DNA of 64,000 nucleotides from positions 3,038,001 to 3,102,000 of the forward strand of contig OZ243967.1 in assembly GCA_965214695.1 (NCBI GenBank), written 5' to 3'. Shown one piece after another: positions 1 to 7,641 of the stretch. Position 1 is the first letter of the stretch; every line of letters starts with the position of its first letter. This DNA comes from JAPOXR01 sp965214695 (lineage in GTDB: Bacteria > Pseudomonadota > Alphaproteobacteria > Rhodobacterales > Rhodobacteraceae). The notes below the pieces were generated by a model. It was not told the origin of the DNA and made no database searches. It worked only from the letters and a program-made list of their open reading frames with translations. The position numbers and the translations under genes were made by a program.

Positions 1-1
1 A

Positions 2-418
2 TCCTCGCTGACGCCGCCTGTCGCCATCGCCGCCTATGCCGCTGCCCCGATTGCCGGGGCCAACCCACTGATGACCGCATTCATGTCGTTCCGTTTGGGA
101 ATGGCGAAATTCATCATCCCTTTCGTCTTCGCGTTTTATCCGACCATTCTGGTCATCGAAGAGTTCAGCCTGTTGCCATTCGTTTGGATCGTCGCCCGAA
201 CGTGCTTCTGCATTTGGCTGTTCTCTTCTGCACTCTCGGGACACGACCGTCGCAAGCTGACTATGCCAGAGATTGTCGCGAGGTTCCTTGCGGCTTTTGC
301 AATGCTGGCCCCCGACCCTGCTATCCACATCCCGGCGATTCTCGTCGGCCTCGGCTTGCTGGCATGGGATGTACGGTCAGCGCCGCACCCATCACCGAAA
401 TCGGAGGTCGAATCTTGA
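2..418 (+). CDS. TRAP transporter fused permease, C-terminal part (partial)
   Basis: The frame is open from base 2 to the TGA at 416-418; the start lies upstream of the window. The first residues contain LTPPVAIAAYAAAPIAGAN, and soon after come FRLGMAKFIIPF and hydrophobic helices. This pattern is characteristic of the large fused (DctQM-like, 4TM/12TM) permeases of tripartite ATP-independent periplasmic transporters. These import organic acids or sulfonates with a periplasmic binding protein, driven by an ion gradient. At least three membrane segments are visible, then a short polar tail. The stop overlaps the TTG start of the sulfatase, so the two are probably co-translated. Family is clear; the substrate is not, although the sulfatase suggests a sulfated or sulfonated organic compound (inference). 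Confidence 0.85.
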   Translation, partial: SSLTPPVAIAAYAAAPIAGANPLMTAFMSFRLGMAKFIIPFVFAFYPTILVIEEFSLLPFVWIVARTCFCIWLFSSALSGHDRRKLTMPEIVARFLAAFAMLAPDPAIHIPAILVGLGLLAWDVRSAPHPSPKSEVES

Positions 419-1986
419 CCAGGCGACCAAACTTCTTGTTCATCATTACGGATCAGCATCGTGCGGACCACCTCGGATGCGGTGGCAACGCGATTGTCCA
501 GACTCCGAACATCGACAGCATTGCGACCAAGGGCACTAGATGGGATCGCTTTTATGCAGCCAATCCGATTTGCATGCCGAACCGCGCCTCGATCATGACT
601 GGACGGATGTGCTCGGCACATGGGGTTCGGCACAATGGCATACCGCTGTCGAAAGACCACACGACGTTCGTGGAACTGCTCCGGGATGCCGGATACCGGA
701 CAGGGCTCATTGGCAAGTCTCACCTGCAGTGTTTCACGGGCCTTCCCGCGACGAACCGATTCGAGCCGGCCGAGGGCCTGGTCGCCCCAAGCCGGCATCT
801 CCGCGATGCGATCAAGAACAACCGGCACACGCCCGATTATGACCTGGAAGTTGCCCCGCAATGGGACCGCCCGCTCGCTGAACGAACGGGTGGAGACTTC
901 TACGGCTTCGAGCATGTCGAAGTTGTGGCGGATCACGGGGACCGAGCTTGCGGCGACTATCTGCTTTGGGCCCGACAGCAGCGCCGAGACTTCGATAGCC
1001 TTGTGGGGCCGGAAAACTCGCTTCCGGACAACCGCGTCAACGCACCGCAGGCCTGGCGGACAGCCGTGCCTGAAGAACTCTACTCGACATCTTGGATCGC
1101 TGATCGAAGCGAGGCCTGGCTGTCCAATGGTGCAGCGAACGACGAGCCGTTCTTCCTGCAAATGTCCTTCCCGGACCCTCACCATCCGTTTACGCCTCCG
1201 GGTCGCTATTGGGGCATGTACGATCCTGCCGACATCCAGCTCCCCGCTTCGTTTGGCCAAGGTGATCTCCCACCGATTCGGGCCATGCGGGAAGCGCTTG
1301 AGAAAGGTACCGATGCTCGAGATAGCCAAAACCCGTTCGCAGTTACGGAAGTCGAAGCCCGATCGATCATCGCCCTGACCTACGGCATGATCACCATGAT
1401 CGACGACGCCATCGGACGGGTGCTGAAGCGGCTTGACAGCCTTGGTCTGGCAGAGGACACCGTTGTCATCTTCACCTCTGATCACGGCGACTACATGGGC
1501 GATCACGGGTTGATACTGAAGTTGCTGCTGCATTTCCAAGGTATCATCAGAGTGCCGTTCGTCTGGCATGATCCCAAGTCTCCGAGCCGTGGCCAAGTCG
1601 ACGGCGGGCTTGCGTCATCTATCGATATCGCGCCCACGATCCTGGCCCAGGCCGGAATTCAGCCCTACAACGGCATTCAGGGCCGTGACCTTCTTTCATC
1701 CAGGTCTCCGGGGGTCGTCATCGTCGAAGAAGACAGTCAGCGTCTCATGACCGGCTTTGACCGACCTCAGAGAGTTCGGACCATCGTGACCGACAAATAC
1801 CGAATGTCGCTGCGGGAAGGCGAAAACTGGAATGAGCTTTATGATCTCTCCACCGATCCTGACGAATTCAGCAACCTTTACGATCATCCTGCCGGACTGA
1901 AGGCACGGCACGAATTGTCGGAGTTGATGCTCAGGCGAATGATCGCGCTTCAAGATCGGTCGCCATTGCCGGCCTACCGGGCCTGA
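415..1986 (+). CDS. Sulfatase (arylsulfatase/alkaline phosphatase superfamily)
   Basis: A 523-residue sulfatase, the usual family length. It hydrolyses sulfate esters using a formylglycine made from an active-site Cys. The C-x-P-x-R signature is CMPNR with Cys53, and the N-terminal metal-binding TDQHRADHLG lies at residues 12-21. A second metal-site motif, FTSDHGDYMGDHG, lies near residue 350. No signal peptide is seen, so the enzyme is probably cytoplasmic and acts after import. The TTG start at 415 is chosen because GGAGG stands at 403-407 and TTGA overlaps the permease stop; the upstream ATG at 184 would run through the permease gene. The TRAP neighbour suggests an imported sulfate ester. 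An anaerobic-type or Ser-type sulfatase is excluded by the Cys. Confidence 0.9.
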   Translation: MTRRPNFLFIITDQHRADHLGCGGNAIVQTPNIDSIATKGTRWDRFYAANPICMPNRASIMTGRMCSAHGVRHNGIPLSKDHTTFVELLRDAGYRTGLIGKSHLQCFTGLPATNRFEPAEGLVAPSRHLRDAIKNNRHTPDYDLEVAPQWDRPLAERTGGDFYGFEHVEVVADHGDRACGDYLLWARQQRRDFDSLVGPENSLPDNRVNAPQAWRTAVPEELYSTSWIADRSEAWLSNGAANDEPFFLQMSFPDPHHPFTPPGRYWGMYDPADIQLPASFGQGDLPPIRAMREALEKGTDARDSQNPFAVTEVEARSIIALTYGMITMIDDAIGRVLKRLDSLGLAEDTVVIFTSDHGDYMGDHGLILKLLLHFQGIIRVPFVWHDPKSPSRGQVDGGLASSIDIAPTILAQAGIQPYNGIQGRDLLSSRSPGVVIVEEDSQRLMTGFDRPQRVRTIVTDKYRMSLREGENWNELYDLSTDPDEFSNLYDHPAGLKARHELSELMLRRMIALQDRSPLPAYRA

Positions 1987-1997
1987 ATGATGTGGCC

Positions 1998-2024
1998 CAG
2001 TACACTGGCGCAGTCAGTGTACTG
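1998..2024. repeat. Perfect 10-bp inverted repeat after the sulfatase gene
   Basis: CAGTACACTG at 1998-2007 pairs exactly with CAGTGTACTG at 2015-2024 across a 7-base loop, 11 bases after the sulfatase stop. It could end the TRAP-sulfatase transcript or stabilise its 3' end. No T-run follows, so a classical intrinsic terminator is not supported. Confidence 0.55.
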
Positions 2025-2222
2025 CGAGGGCAGTTGGGCCGAGGGCAGGGCCTGGCTGGCCGGGGCCCCCAAATGTGGCCCGGGTGACCGCCTCAAATCG
2101 GCCGGTTTGCTGTGGGCCGATGCGCGTCTGAACGCGGTGGTTTCCTGCCGGGTTGTCCGGGGCCGAGGTTGTCGGCACCCGACGGTTTGATGATGGCCGG
2201 CGCTCTCGTCTGGCCCTTCCCT

Positions 2223-2322
2223 GCTATTCAGTCTTCCGGGAGTCCGGGTCTGCGACGCCGATGCCCCGAAGGATGGCCCGGAGCGGCAACGCCCAGACGA
2301 TCCCGGCGACGGCATGGATGCC
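2223..2322 (-). pseudogene. DUF2842 gene 3' fragment (third, diverged copy)
   Basis: On the minus strand this reads as the C-terminal third of a DUF2842 membrane protein (AVAGIVWALPLRAILRGIG, then ADPDSRK and a TAG at 2224-2226). It matches the complete copies at 3456 and 10722 over about 100 bases with scattered substitutions and a 3-bp difference just before the stop. The N-terminal two thirds are missing; the sequence changes abruptly to the toxin-antitoxin region. It is therefore a truncated, older copy. It has the same orientation as the complete copies, so each accessory block in this zone is bordered on its left by DUF2842 3' sequence. Confidence 0.75.
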
Positions 2323-2347
2323 GCCTCCCGTCAGCGAGTGATTCGGC

Positions 2348-2671
2348 TTGGCTCGCCTTCCACGGGAAATCAGCTGGAATGCCCGTCTTCTCTTCCTCGA
2401 CGATCTCGAAAGGGCTATACGGTCCAATATAGAATTGGAGATGGAAATCTTGCTGACGACGACACAGGTCATCGACAGCTTCGTGGCAGGAAAGACGTCC
2501 CGGGAGGAGACGATGCAATGCTTGCACATGCAGTCCTACTCGGAGCTTCTGAATGCCCTTGCCGACCGCGGCATCGCGCCTCCGAAGCCACCCCGGGCGC
2601 AGGTCGAAGCAGAGCTCGAGGCGGCAATGCCGATCCTGCGGATGATGGAGAAGGCTGGCTGTGGCTCTTGA
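2348..2671 (+). CDS. Putative antitoxin (UPF0175-like), partner of PIN protein
   Basis: A short protein directly before, and overlapping by 11 bases, a PIN-domain gene. The part from about residue 35 (VIDSFVAGKTSREETMQCL, then SELLNALADRGI) resembles the UPF0175 antitoxin pattern, in which a helix-turn-helix-like region ends in a LLxxLxxRGI motif. The likely role is to bind and neutralise the downstream toxin and repress the operon. The start is uncertain: TTG at 2348 gives 107 residues but has a weak ribosome site; ATG at 2441 gives 76 residues with GGAG directly against the start. The region just upstream is DUF2842 debris, so the N-terminus may have been altered. The antitoxin call rests mainly on the neighbour. 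Confidence 0.6.
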   Translation: MARLPREISWNARLLFLDDLERAIRSNIELEMEILLTTTQVIDSFVAGKTSREETMQCLHMQSYSELLNALADRGIAPPKPPRAQVEAELEAAMPILRMMEKAGCGS

Positions 2672-3245
2672 GCTGGCGATTCCCGACAGCGGCCCGCTGA
2701 TATCCCTGGGCAGAATTGATCGACTGGATCTTCTTGATCGCTTCAACTGTCCCATTGTCATCACGGATATGGTGGTGGGTGAGGTGTTGCAAGGCATGCC
2801 GGGAGCTCCCGACGCCAGGGTTTTCCGTGACTGGTTCCAGCAAGGCGGTAACAGGATTCAGACGATCGAAACGAGCATCGGCCTGCTATGGAACGCGCTG
2901 TCTCCTGATCAGCAGGCTCTGCGCAAACGGATCAAGGATGCCGGGGAGACATCCATCTGGCAGTTTTCGAACAGGTTGCGGGATACACGGGGAGCATCGG
3001 ATTACGGGCTCGTGCTGTTCGAGGACAACCAGGTCAAGAATTTGGATTTCGGGCCGCGCATCGCCAAGGTCACGACCTGGTCGTTCATGATTGGCCTGGA
3101 GCGGATGGGGATCATTCAATCGGCTGAGGATCTTCACCAGGAACTCTCTGATGCGGGCCGGAACATCCGGAGGGATCCCTTTGAACAGCATGCGGCAAGT
3201 GCGGATGCAGACGAAAGCTGGACCGACATGTACGACAAGGGATGA
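2661..3245 (+). CDS. PIN-domain protein, probable toxin (DUF3368-like)
   Basis: A 194-residue protein with a PIN (PilT N-terminal) nuclease fold. The acidic residues expected for the metal site are visible: Asp9 in IPDSGPLISLG, Glu41 in VVGEVL, Glu96 in DAGETS and Asp122 in LFEDNQ. PIN toxins cut RNA, commonly tRNA or mRNA, when their antitoxin is lost. The GTG start at 2661 has GGAG at 2647-2650 and overlaps the antitoxin gene, which is typical of a type II toxin-antitoxin operon. It is longer than the usual 130-160 residues; the C-terminal 50 residues are charged and match nothing I recognise. It sits between the DUF2842 fragment and the first 480-bp repeat, so it is probably horizontally acquired cargo. 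Confidence 0.75.
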   Translation: MALELAIPDSGPLISLGRIDRLDLLDRFNCPIVITDMVVGEVLQGMPGAPDARVFRDWFQQGGNRIQTIETSIGLLWNALSPDQQALRKRIKDAGETSIWQFSNRLRDTRGASDYGLVLFEDNQVKNLDFGPRIAKVTTWSFMIGLERMGIIQSAEDLHQELSDAGRNIRRDPFEQHAASADADESWTDMYDKG

Positions 3246-3337
3246 GCATGCGCCGGGCGATGCCAGCCCTTGGTGCCGGACCAGGTCAGGCCGTCGCCAT
3301 CAAGGGAGGCGGCCGGTGGTTTGCGGCGATGCAGGGG

Positions 3338-3817
3338 GCAGACGGCCCCGAGCAGTCGCTGGTTGCCGCTTGCCTGACCGACCGCTGGCGGCTGGACGGC
3401 CATGGGTCCTGCCGAACCCGGCAGCGTGGAACTGGCGCCCTCGACCGGTGTTTCCCTATTCATCCGTCTTCCGGGAGTCCGGGTCTGCGGCGCCGATGCC
3501 ACGAAAGACGGCCCGGAGCGGCAATGCCCAGGCAATCCCGGCGAGGGCATAAATGCCGAACTCGATCAGCACTGGCGGCCGGTCCAGCATGCCGACCAGG
3601 GTCACGGCAACGACAATGTAGACCGGAAGGCCGACACAGAGGATGACCAGGGCCAGCACCCGTCGCTGCCGATGGGAGACTTTCACCATCCGGCACCCCG
3701 GGCTGGCAAGACCGGCCGGCCGGGCCGGGTCAGCCACGTCACTGCCTGCCTCCAGGATGCCTGGCTGCAACCCATGTGCAGGGTTCGGGCGGAATCACCG
3801 GCATTTGGTACATGGCA
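3338..3817. repeat. 480-bp direct repeat, copy A
   Basis: These 480 bases recur at 10604-11083 with a constant offset of 7266, so there are no net indels. I see only about four mismatches, all in the first 115 bases. The unit contains a complete DUF2842 gene on the minus strand plus both flanks. The shared sequence starts at GCAGACGGCC and stops sharply after ACATGGCA, where copy A runs into a transposase remnant and copy B into the purA region. The near identity implies a recent duplication or continuing gene conversion. Confidence 0.95.
3456..3689 (-). CDS. DUF2842 family small membrane protein (copy A)
   Basis: A 77-residue protein with two predicted membrane helices, VLALVILCVGLPVYIVVAV and FGIYALAGIAWALPL, then a charged tail ending in DSRKTDE. 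It matches DUF2842, a short inner-membrane family found in Alphaproteobacteria; its function is unknown. The start at ATG 3689 (MVKVSHRQRR) puts the first helix directly after a basic N-terminus, as in the family; an upstream extension to 3770 would be proline-rich and unlike it. The protein is identical to the one from copy B at 10722-10955. Copy B, beside purA, is more likely the ancestral one. Copy A lies at the left edge of the accessory island and may be a by-product of island formation. Confidence 0.8.
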   Translation of the reverse strand: MVKVSHRQRRVLALVILCVGLPVYIVVAVTLVGMLDRPPVLIEFGIYALAGIAWALPLRAVFRGIGAADPDSRKTDE

Positions 3818-3821
3818 CGCA

Positions 3822-4070
3822 GCTCAACACATGAAGGTGGCGGCCGATGCCGCCTTCGCCGAGGGCAGCGCCGAGAGCACGGCCTGGTTCGAGAAGTGGC
3901 GCCACATCCTTCACCACCACCCGGACGGTGCCGGCAAGGTGATCGATGTCCTGCGCTACCTCGAGCGCAAGGGGGTGGGCGCCAGGATCATTGCCCGCGA
4001 GCTCGGCTACTTCCGGAGCAACCGCCACCGCATGAAAACCCGGCGGCCTGCCGATGCCGGCGTGATTCGT
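3822..4070 (+). pseudogene. ISKra4-family transposase remnant
   Basis: Starting at the base where the 480-bp repeat ends, the plus strand reads an internal piece of an ISKra4-type transposase: STAWFEKWRHIL, DGAGKVIDVLRYL and RELGYFRSNRHRMK. In intact relatives this is followed by a YA...LPIGSGVVEAACKTL stretch; here the sequence degenerates after HRMK and runs into unrelated residues. Both ends of the transposase gene are missing, so it cannot be active. Its position exactly at the repeat boundary suggests that a mobile element took part in building the island. No matching terminal inverted repeats were found. Confidence 0.75.
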
Positions 4071-4242
4071 TCTTGCAGCCTCGATGCCCTGAAAGACGCG
4101 CCGTACGAAGATCACACCCCTGGTGGCGACGCATATTGCTGCCGCGCGGCATGACGCGGCATTACTTTCGAAAAGGAGCATTTCGACGGGCAGTTCGTCC
4201 TGTGTCTGATATAATCCTCGAAGAAATAGGGGATCAGCGACG

Positions 4243-4842
4243 GTGGTAGCCCTCAGAACAAATGGCGAGCGTAGGATCCGAACCGCGCTGAGGACGTGTT
4301 ATCTTCGACACTATAGCGGACGTCATGATGTCTTGATTATCAACGAGCTCGGCCTTGCTCACGCTCGAAGTCGTATCGACTTGGCCGTGTTCAACGGTCA
4401 TCTCCACGGTTACGAGATCAAGAGCGCGGTCGACACGCTTGATCGCTTGCCGCGGCAGCTGGAGACCTATGTGAGCGCCCTTCAGAAGCTTACCCTCGTC
4501 ATTGCTACCCGTCATCTCGACGCGGCAGAGGCGATCGCTCCGGAATGGTGTGGGCTAAAGGAGATCGTCGAGGGACCGCGCGGTGGGATGACGTTTGTGA
4601 GCCGTCGACGCGCACACGTGAACCCAGACCTCGACCCGTTCATGCTGGCGCACTTGCTCTGGCACTCGGAAGCGCAGGAACTGTTGCGCGCGAGGGGTGC
4701 CTCAAAGGCCGACGTGAATGCGCCCCGGAAGCGGCTTTACCGCTTGCTCGCAGATGAGATCCCGGTCCGCGAGCTGGCGCCGGCGATCAAAGCGGCGATG
4801 GCGTCCCGAACAGGGTGGCGAGATCATCCGCGACTGTCGTGA
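4243..4842 (+). CDS. sce7726 family protein, PD-(D/E)xK nuclease-like
   Basis: A 199-residue protein matching the sce7726 family. Residues 30-60 read VLIINELGLAH, then RIDLAVFNGHLHGYEIKS. This fits a PD-(D/E)xK arrangement with Glu35, Asp46 and the E-x-K pair Glu58/Lys60, so a DNA-cutting or DNA-binding role is plausible. The family is of unknown function and turns up in accessory islands. The GTG start at 4243 has AGGGGA at 4227-4232, and a TATAAT box stands at 4210-4215. It is convergent with the beta-family gene, and the two coding regions overlap by 56 bases at their 3' ends, which suggests long co-residence. Nuclease activity is an inference from the motif. Confidence 0.8.
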   Translation: MVALRTNGERRIRTALRTCYLRHYSGRHDVLIINELGLAHARSRIDLAVFNGHLHGYEIKSAVDTLDRLPRQLETYVSALQKLTLVIATRHLDAAEAIAPEWCGLKEIVEGPRGGMTFVSRRRAHVNPDLDPFMLAHLLWHSEAQELLRARGASKADVNAPRKRLYRLLADEIPVRELAPAIKAAMASRTGWRDHPRLS

Positions 4843-5887
4843 TGTGATGGTTGATCGCGACGTCCTTCCAACGCGATAGGTTGCTTGGGCTCTCCGCCAT
4901 CACCGCGCAGTCGGCGATGTACTTGTCGCCATACGAGAAGCTTGCCCCGCGAAACGCAAAAGCGGGGTCCTTGACCACCTCGGCGCAGTGCGTGTGCATC
5001 TGAGCGGGATTGTCCCGAAACGCGCCACCCTTGCGCGTCGCCCAAGTCTCGGGCGTCGTGTAAACGATCTTGCCCGCGGCCTTTACCTTGCGCATGTCCA
5101 TCGCCGTGAACTCGGGGTGCACGATCGTATGGTCACCGTAAATCGGGCGTCGCATCCCAACTGGCATCTCGGTCATCATCTCCTTGAAGAACAGCCAGTC
5201 ATGTCGCGGAATCTCGTCCGATCCTTTGGCGAGCTGCGCGAAGGAGTTCGGAATCGCCGTTCCCAAGAGGACGAGGTTGCGCACTTCGTGGAGGTTGCCC
5301 AAGCGTCTTAGGGCGGCCGTAAGGGCTGTTGCGAAGACCTTGTATGGCTCGAAGTTGCACGCTCGGAGGTCGACGATCACGTCCAGCTTATGGAGCCCAA
5401 TACCAAGGCTGCTCGCGAAGTTCACGATTGCCTTGCGTGGATTGTCGCTCATGAGGACTTCGAGACGAAGGAGTACGGCGGCGCCCTGGCCGTCCGCGGC
5501 CGTCGCACGGGCGGCCGCGTTCATCGTGTCGGAATTGACTTCTAATGGCAGAGCGGGGATGGCGATGGTACCGTTCGGGCGCAACCCGTCGAGCACGTAG
5601 TCGAGCGGGTGTGCCTTGTCTTCCATTCGCCCCTCCGCAATCGTCGTATCGAGGGCGATCCAGGCCGGTCGCTTGCTCCATTTCGAAGTGAATCGCGCGA
5701 TGAAGGGGTGGACGTGCTCGTGGACGGATTTCTTCGGCTGCCACAGCTCGAAATCAAACTCGACGGGTGGGATAGTGATGAGGGGCATCACGCGATCCTT
5801 AACCGCGGGCTTCAGGCGAAAGAGGGCTTGGTACTCCCCCTGCCGCCATCGCAGGGCCGGCACGTAGGTGTCTTCAGACAACTTCAT
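4787..5887 (-). CDS. Beta family protein (phage T4 beta-protein-like)
   Basis: A 366-residue protein matching the 'beta family protein' group (Pfam Beta_protein, named after a T4 protein). The N-terminus YVPALRWRQGEYQAL followed by RVMPLITIPP is the hallmark of the family. The repeated hydrophobic-strand and helix pattern (WIALDTT, DVIVDLRAC, NLVLLGTAIP) suggests a TIM-barrel-like fold. Its biochemical role is unknown. It is the last gene of a three-gene operon: its start overlaps the end of the HTH-ImmA gene by 14 bases. Beta-family genes are often found in prophages and defence islands beside sce7726 or sce7725 genes, and the sce7726 gene here is convergent with it. A role in anti-phage defence is inference from context. 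Confidence 0.75.
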   Translation of the reverse strand: MKLSEDTYVPALRWRQGEYQALFRLKPAVKDRVMPLITIPPVEFDFELWQPKKSVHEHVHPFIARFTSKWSKRPAWIALDTTIAEGRMEDKAHPLDYVLDGLRPNGTIAIPALPLEVNSDTMNAAARATAADGQGAAVLLRLEVLMSDNPRKAIVNFASSLGIGLHKLDVIVDLRACNFEPYKVFATALTAALRRLGNLHEVRNLVLLGTAIPNSFAQLAKGSDEIPRHDWLFFKEMMTEMPVGMRRPIYGDHTIVHPEFTAMDMRKVKAAGKIVYTTPETWATRKGGAFRDNPAQMHTHCAEVVKDPAFAFRGASFSYGDKYIADCAVMAESPSNLSRWKDVAINHHITTVADDLATLFGTPSPL

Positions 5888-7163
5888 CGCCGTCGTCCTC
5901 GAACTGCGACGCGACCTGATCCTGGCCGATCATACCCCCAAGAATAGTGTAGTCGCCACGCTCTTTCCGAATGCGCCCAGCGATGACGCTGGGGTCGATG
6001 CCGAGGTTCTTGGCGTCGATCCGCACCGCCTCTTCGGACAGCGCGAAGCGCGACAGGCACTCGTCCCACTTCGACTCTGGTATAAGGCTATCGAGCGCGA
6101 ATGCATTGGCCTCTCGCTCGACCTTGTCATCGCCGGCCGTTTCCTCCTCATCGAAGAAATCGTAGCGCAGCCCGTCCATGAGGTGCAGAAACACGTGCCC
6201 CAGCTCATGCAGGAGTACGAACCAGAAGTTGTCGAGGCGATCAAAGCGCAGCGTGAGCCCGATGACCGGTCGGCCATCGTGATCGAGCATGGCCCCCCCA
6301 TCGAGATAGGTGCCTGACAGGCGCTTCTCCGTGACGAGGATGATGCCCTTGGACAACAGGAGCGCTTGCGCCCGCTTGGGGCCGTGCTTGCGCCGGGTAA
6401 GTGCGATGAGATCGGCGATCCAGCGGTCGTCGGCAACGAACTCTGGCGGGTCGTAGCTCTCCACGATGTTTCGGGCCCGCTCCAGAATGCGAGCTTGCCA
6501 CGCGAGCAGTGCGTACTCGTTCGGCACCGAGCCGCCGTGCATCTTCTTGCGGTGGTAGGCACTCGCGAATTGCGGCCCGGCGGCTTGCATGAAGTAGTCG
6601 CGCGCGAGCTGGTAGACGTCGCTCTTGCGCGGCACGTCGAACCAACCGCGCTTCGCCATCTCGCGAGCGGGGAACTGCTTCCACACCACATCTTCGATGT
6701 CCGACCATGAAAAGACGGACCCCTTGGAGGTATCGTCGCTCTCGAACAGCCCTGTGGTATGTACGTTTAGGGCCTCGCACACATCGATCAGACGACTGAG
6801 GCTTGCCCCCAAATAGTCCGACGCCTCGTAGCGCTGGATTTGCTGTGCCTTCATCCCAAGCCGTTCGGCAAGGTCGGTCTGACTCAAGCCGGCTGCTATC
6901 CGTGCCTGGACGAGCACGGACGGCAGGTTCCCCAGCGAGTGCGCCTTGGCGAACGTGATCTCGCCCGACTTTAGGAGCTCGTAGTGGGACAGTTCGACCT
7001 CTAAGGTCGCGATCTGGCTCCTTATGGCATCAGCTTGAGCATCGCGCAGCCATCTCTGTTCGCCGGTCGCAGCGGCGTTTTCGGACTGAGCGGCGGCGAG
7101 CGCATCGCGGAGCTTGCCCAACTGCTCTTCGGTTATAGTGTACTGCTTGTCGCTGTAGATCAT
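5874..7163 (-). CDS. HTH domain plus ImmA/IrrE metallopeptidase protein
   Basis: A 429-residue protein in three parts. Residues 10-65 look like a helical, coiled-coil-prone segment. Residues 80-132 are a Cro/C1-type helix-turn-helix (ARIAAGLSQTDLAERLGM, then QQIQRYEAS). The C-terminal half is a zinc peptidase of the ImmA/IrrE type with HELGH at 319-323 and a further EREANAFA acidic motif near 355. Such proteins cleave a repressor or antitoxin and release a response to DNA damage or phage. ATG 7163 overlaps the stop of the DUF6932 gene by four bases, and the 3' end overlaps the beta gene. The HTH may bind the palindrome at 7642-7661 at the head of the operon (inference). The long N-terminal helical segment is unusual. 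Confidence 0.9.
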   Translation of the reverse strand: MIYSDKQYTITEEQLGKLRDALAAAQSENAAATGEQRWLRDAQADAIRSQIATLEVELSHYELLKSGEITFAKAHSLGNLPSVLVQARIAAGLSQTDLAERLGMKAQQIQRYEASDYLGASLSRLIDVCEALNVHTTGLFESDDTSKGSVFSWSDIEDVVWKQFPAREMAKRGWFDVPRKSDVYQLARDYFMQAAGPQFASAYHRKKMHGGSVPNEYALLAWQARILERARNIVESYDPPEFVADDRWIADLIALTRRKHGPKRAQALLLSKGIILVTEKRLSGTYLDGGAMLDHDGRPVIGLTLRFDRLDNFWFVLLHELGHVFLHLMDGLRYDFFDEEETAGDDKVEREANAFALDSLIPESKWDECLSRFALSEEAVRIDAKNLGIDPSVIAGRIRKERGDYTILGGMIGQDQVASQFEDDGDEVV

Positions 7164-7639
7164 GACGTCACCCTAGGTTGGAGCATCGGGTCGTTCAGAA
7201 GGTCAATCGCCACGATGCCCTTTGGGGAACCGGTGAAACGATCGATTTGGAAGAACTCGACGAAGATGGTCCCAGCCTGATCAGCCGGGATGGTGGACGG
7301 GAATAACTCTCCAGAATACTTGGCCTTCTGCGCTGCGCGATCGTTTTCGAACGTGAGCAAGACAGGGTCGAGTAAGGCCCGATTGACCCCGGTTGGATCC
7401 CAGCAGGCGTCGAAATCCCCAGGACGGGGCTTTGCAGTAACGAAGCTCCCGTCTAGGAAGGCGCGTTGGCACCCTGCATCCCGAAGGTTCGCCAATGCTG
7501 CGACGAAGCCCTTGAACCGCACGCGACGTTTTGAGTTCGACGCAAATCGCGTCTCCACCTCGGCGAGGGTCGCCAGATGGATGCCGGGGGGCAGTATGGG
7601 CCACGGCGAGCCGGGCAGGTCGAAGTGGTTTGGAATCAT
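7160..7639 (-). CDS. DUF6932 family protein, nucleotidyltransferase-like
   Basis: A 159-residue protein of the DUF6932 type. It opens with LPPGIHLATLAEVETRF and has GCQRAFLDGSF at 56-66 followed by PGDFDACW at 73-80. The GS...DxD spacing (Gly64-Ser65, Asp75, Asp77) is that of the nucleotidyltransferase fold, as in MNT antitoxins and related enzymes that attach AMP to protein or RNA. ATG 7639 is chosen; an upstream extension to 7810 would run through the palindrome and has no family similarity. It is the first gene of the operon with HTH-ImmA and beta. The small size, without extra domains, suggests that it works on or with a partner protein. Enzyme activity is inferred. Confidence 0.8.
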   Translation of the reverse strand: MIPNHFDLPGSPWPILPPGIHLATLAEVETRFASNSKRRVRFKGFVAALANLRDAGCQRAFLDGSFVTAKPRPGDFDACWDPTGVNRALLDPVLLTFENDRAAQKAKYSGELFPSTIPADQAGTIFVEFFQIDRFTGSPKGIVAIDLLNDPMLQPRVTS

Positions 7640-7641
7640 GA

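Noticed and set aside
136..1596. Long open frame on the minus strand, 486 codons
   Set aside because: It lies wholly opposite the sulfatase gene, has no motif and an unnatural residue composition; it is a shadow frame of a high-GC gene.
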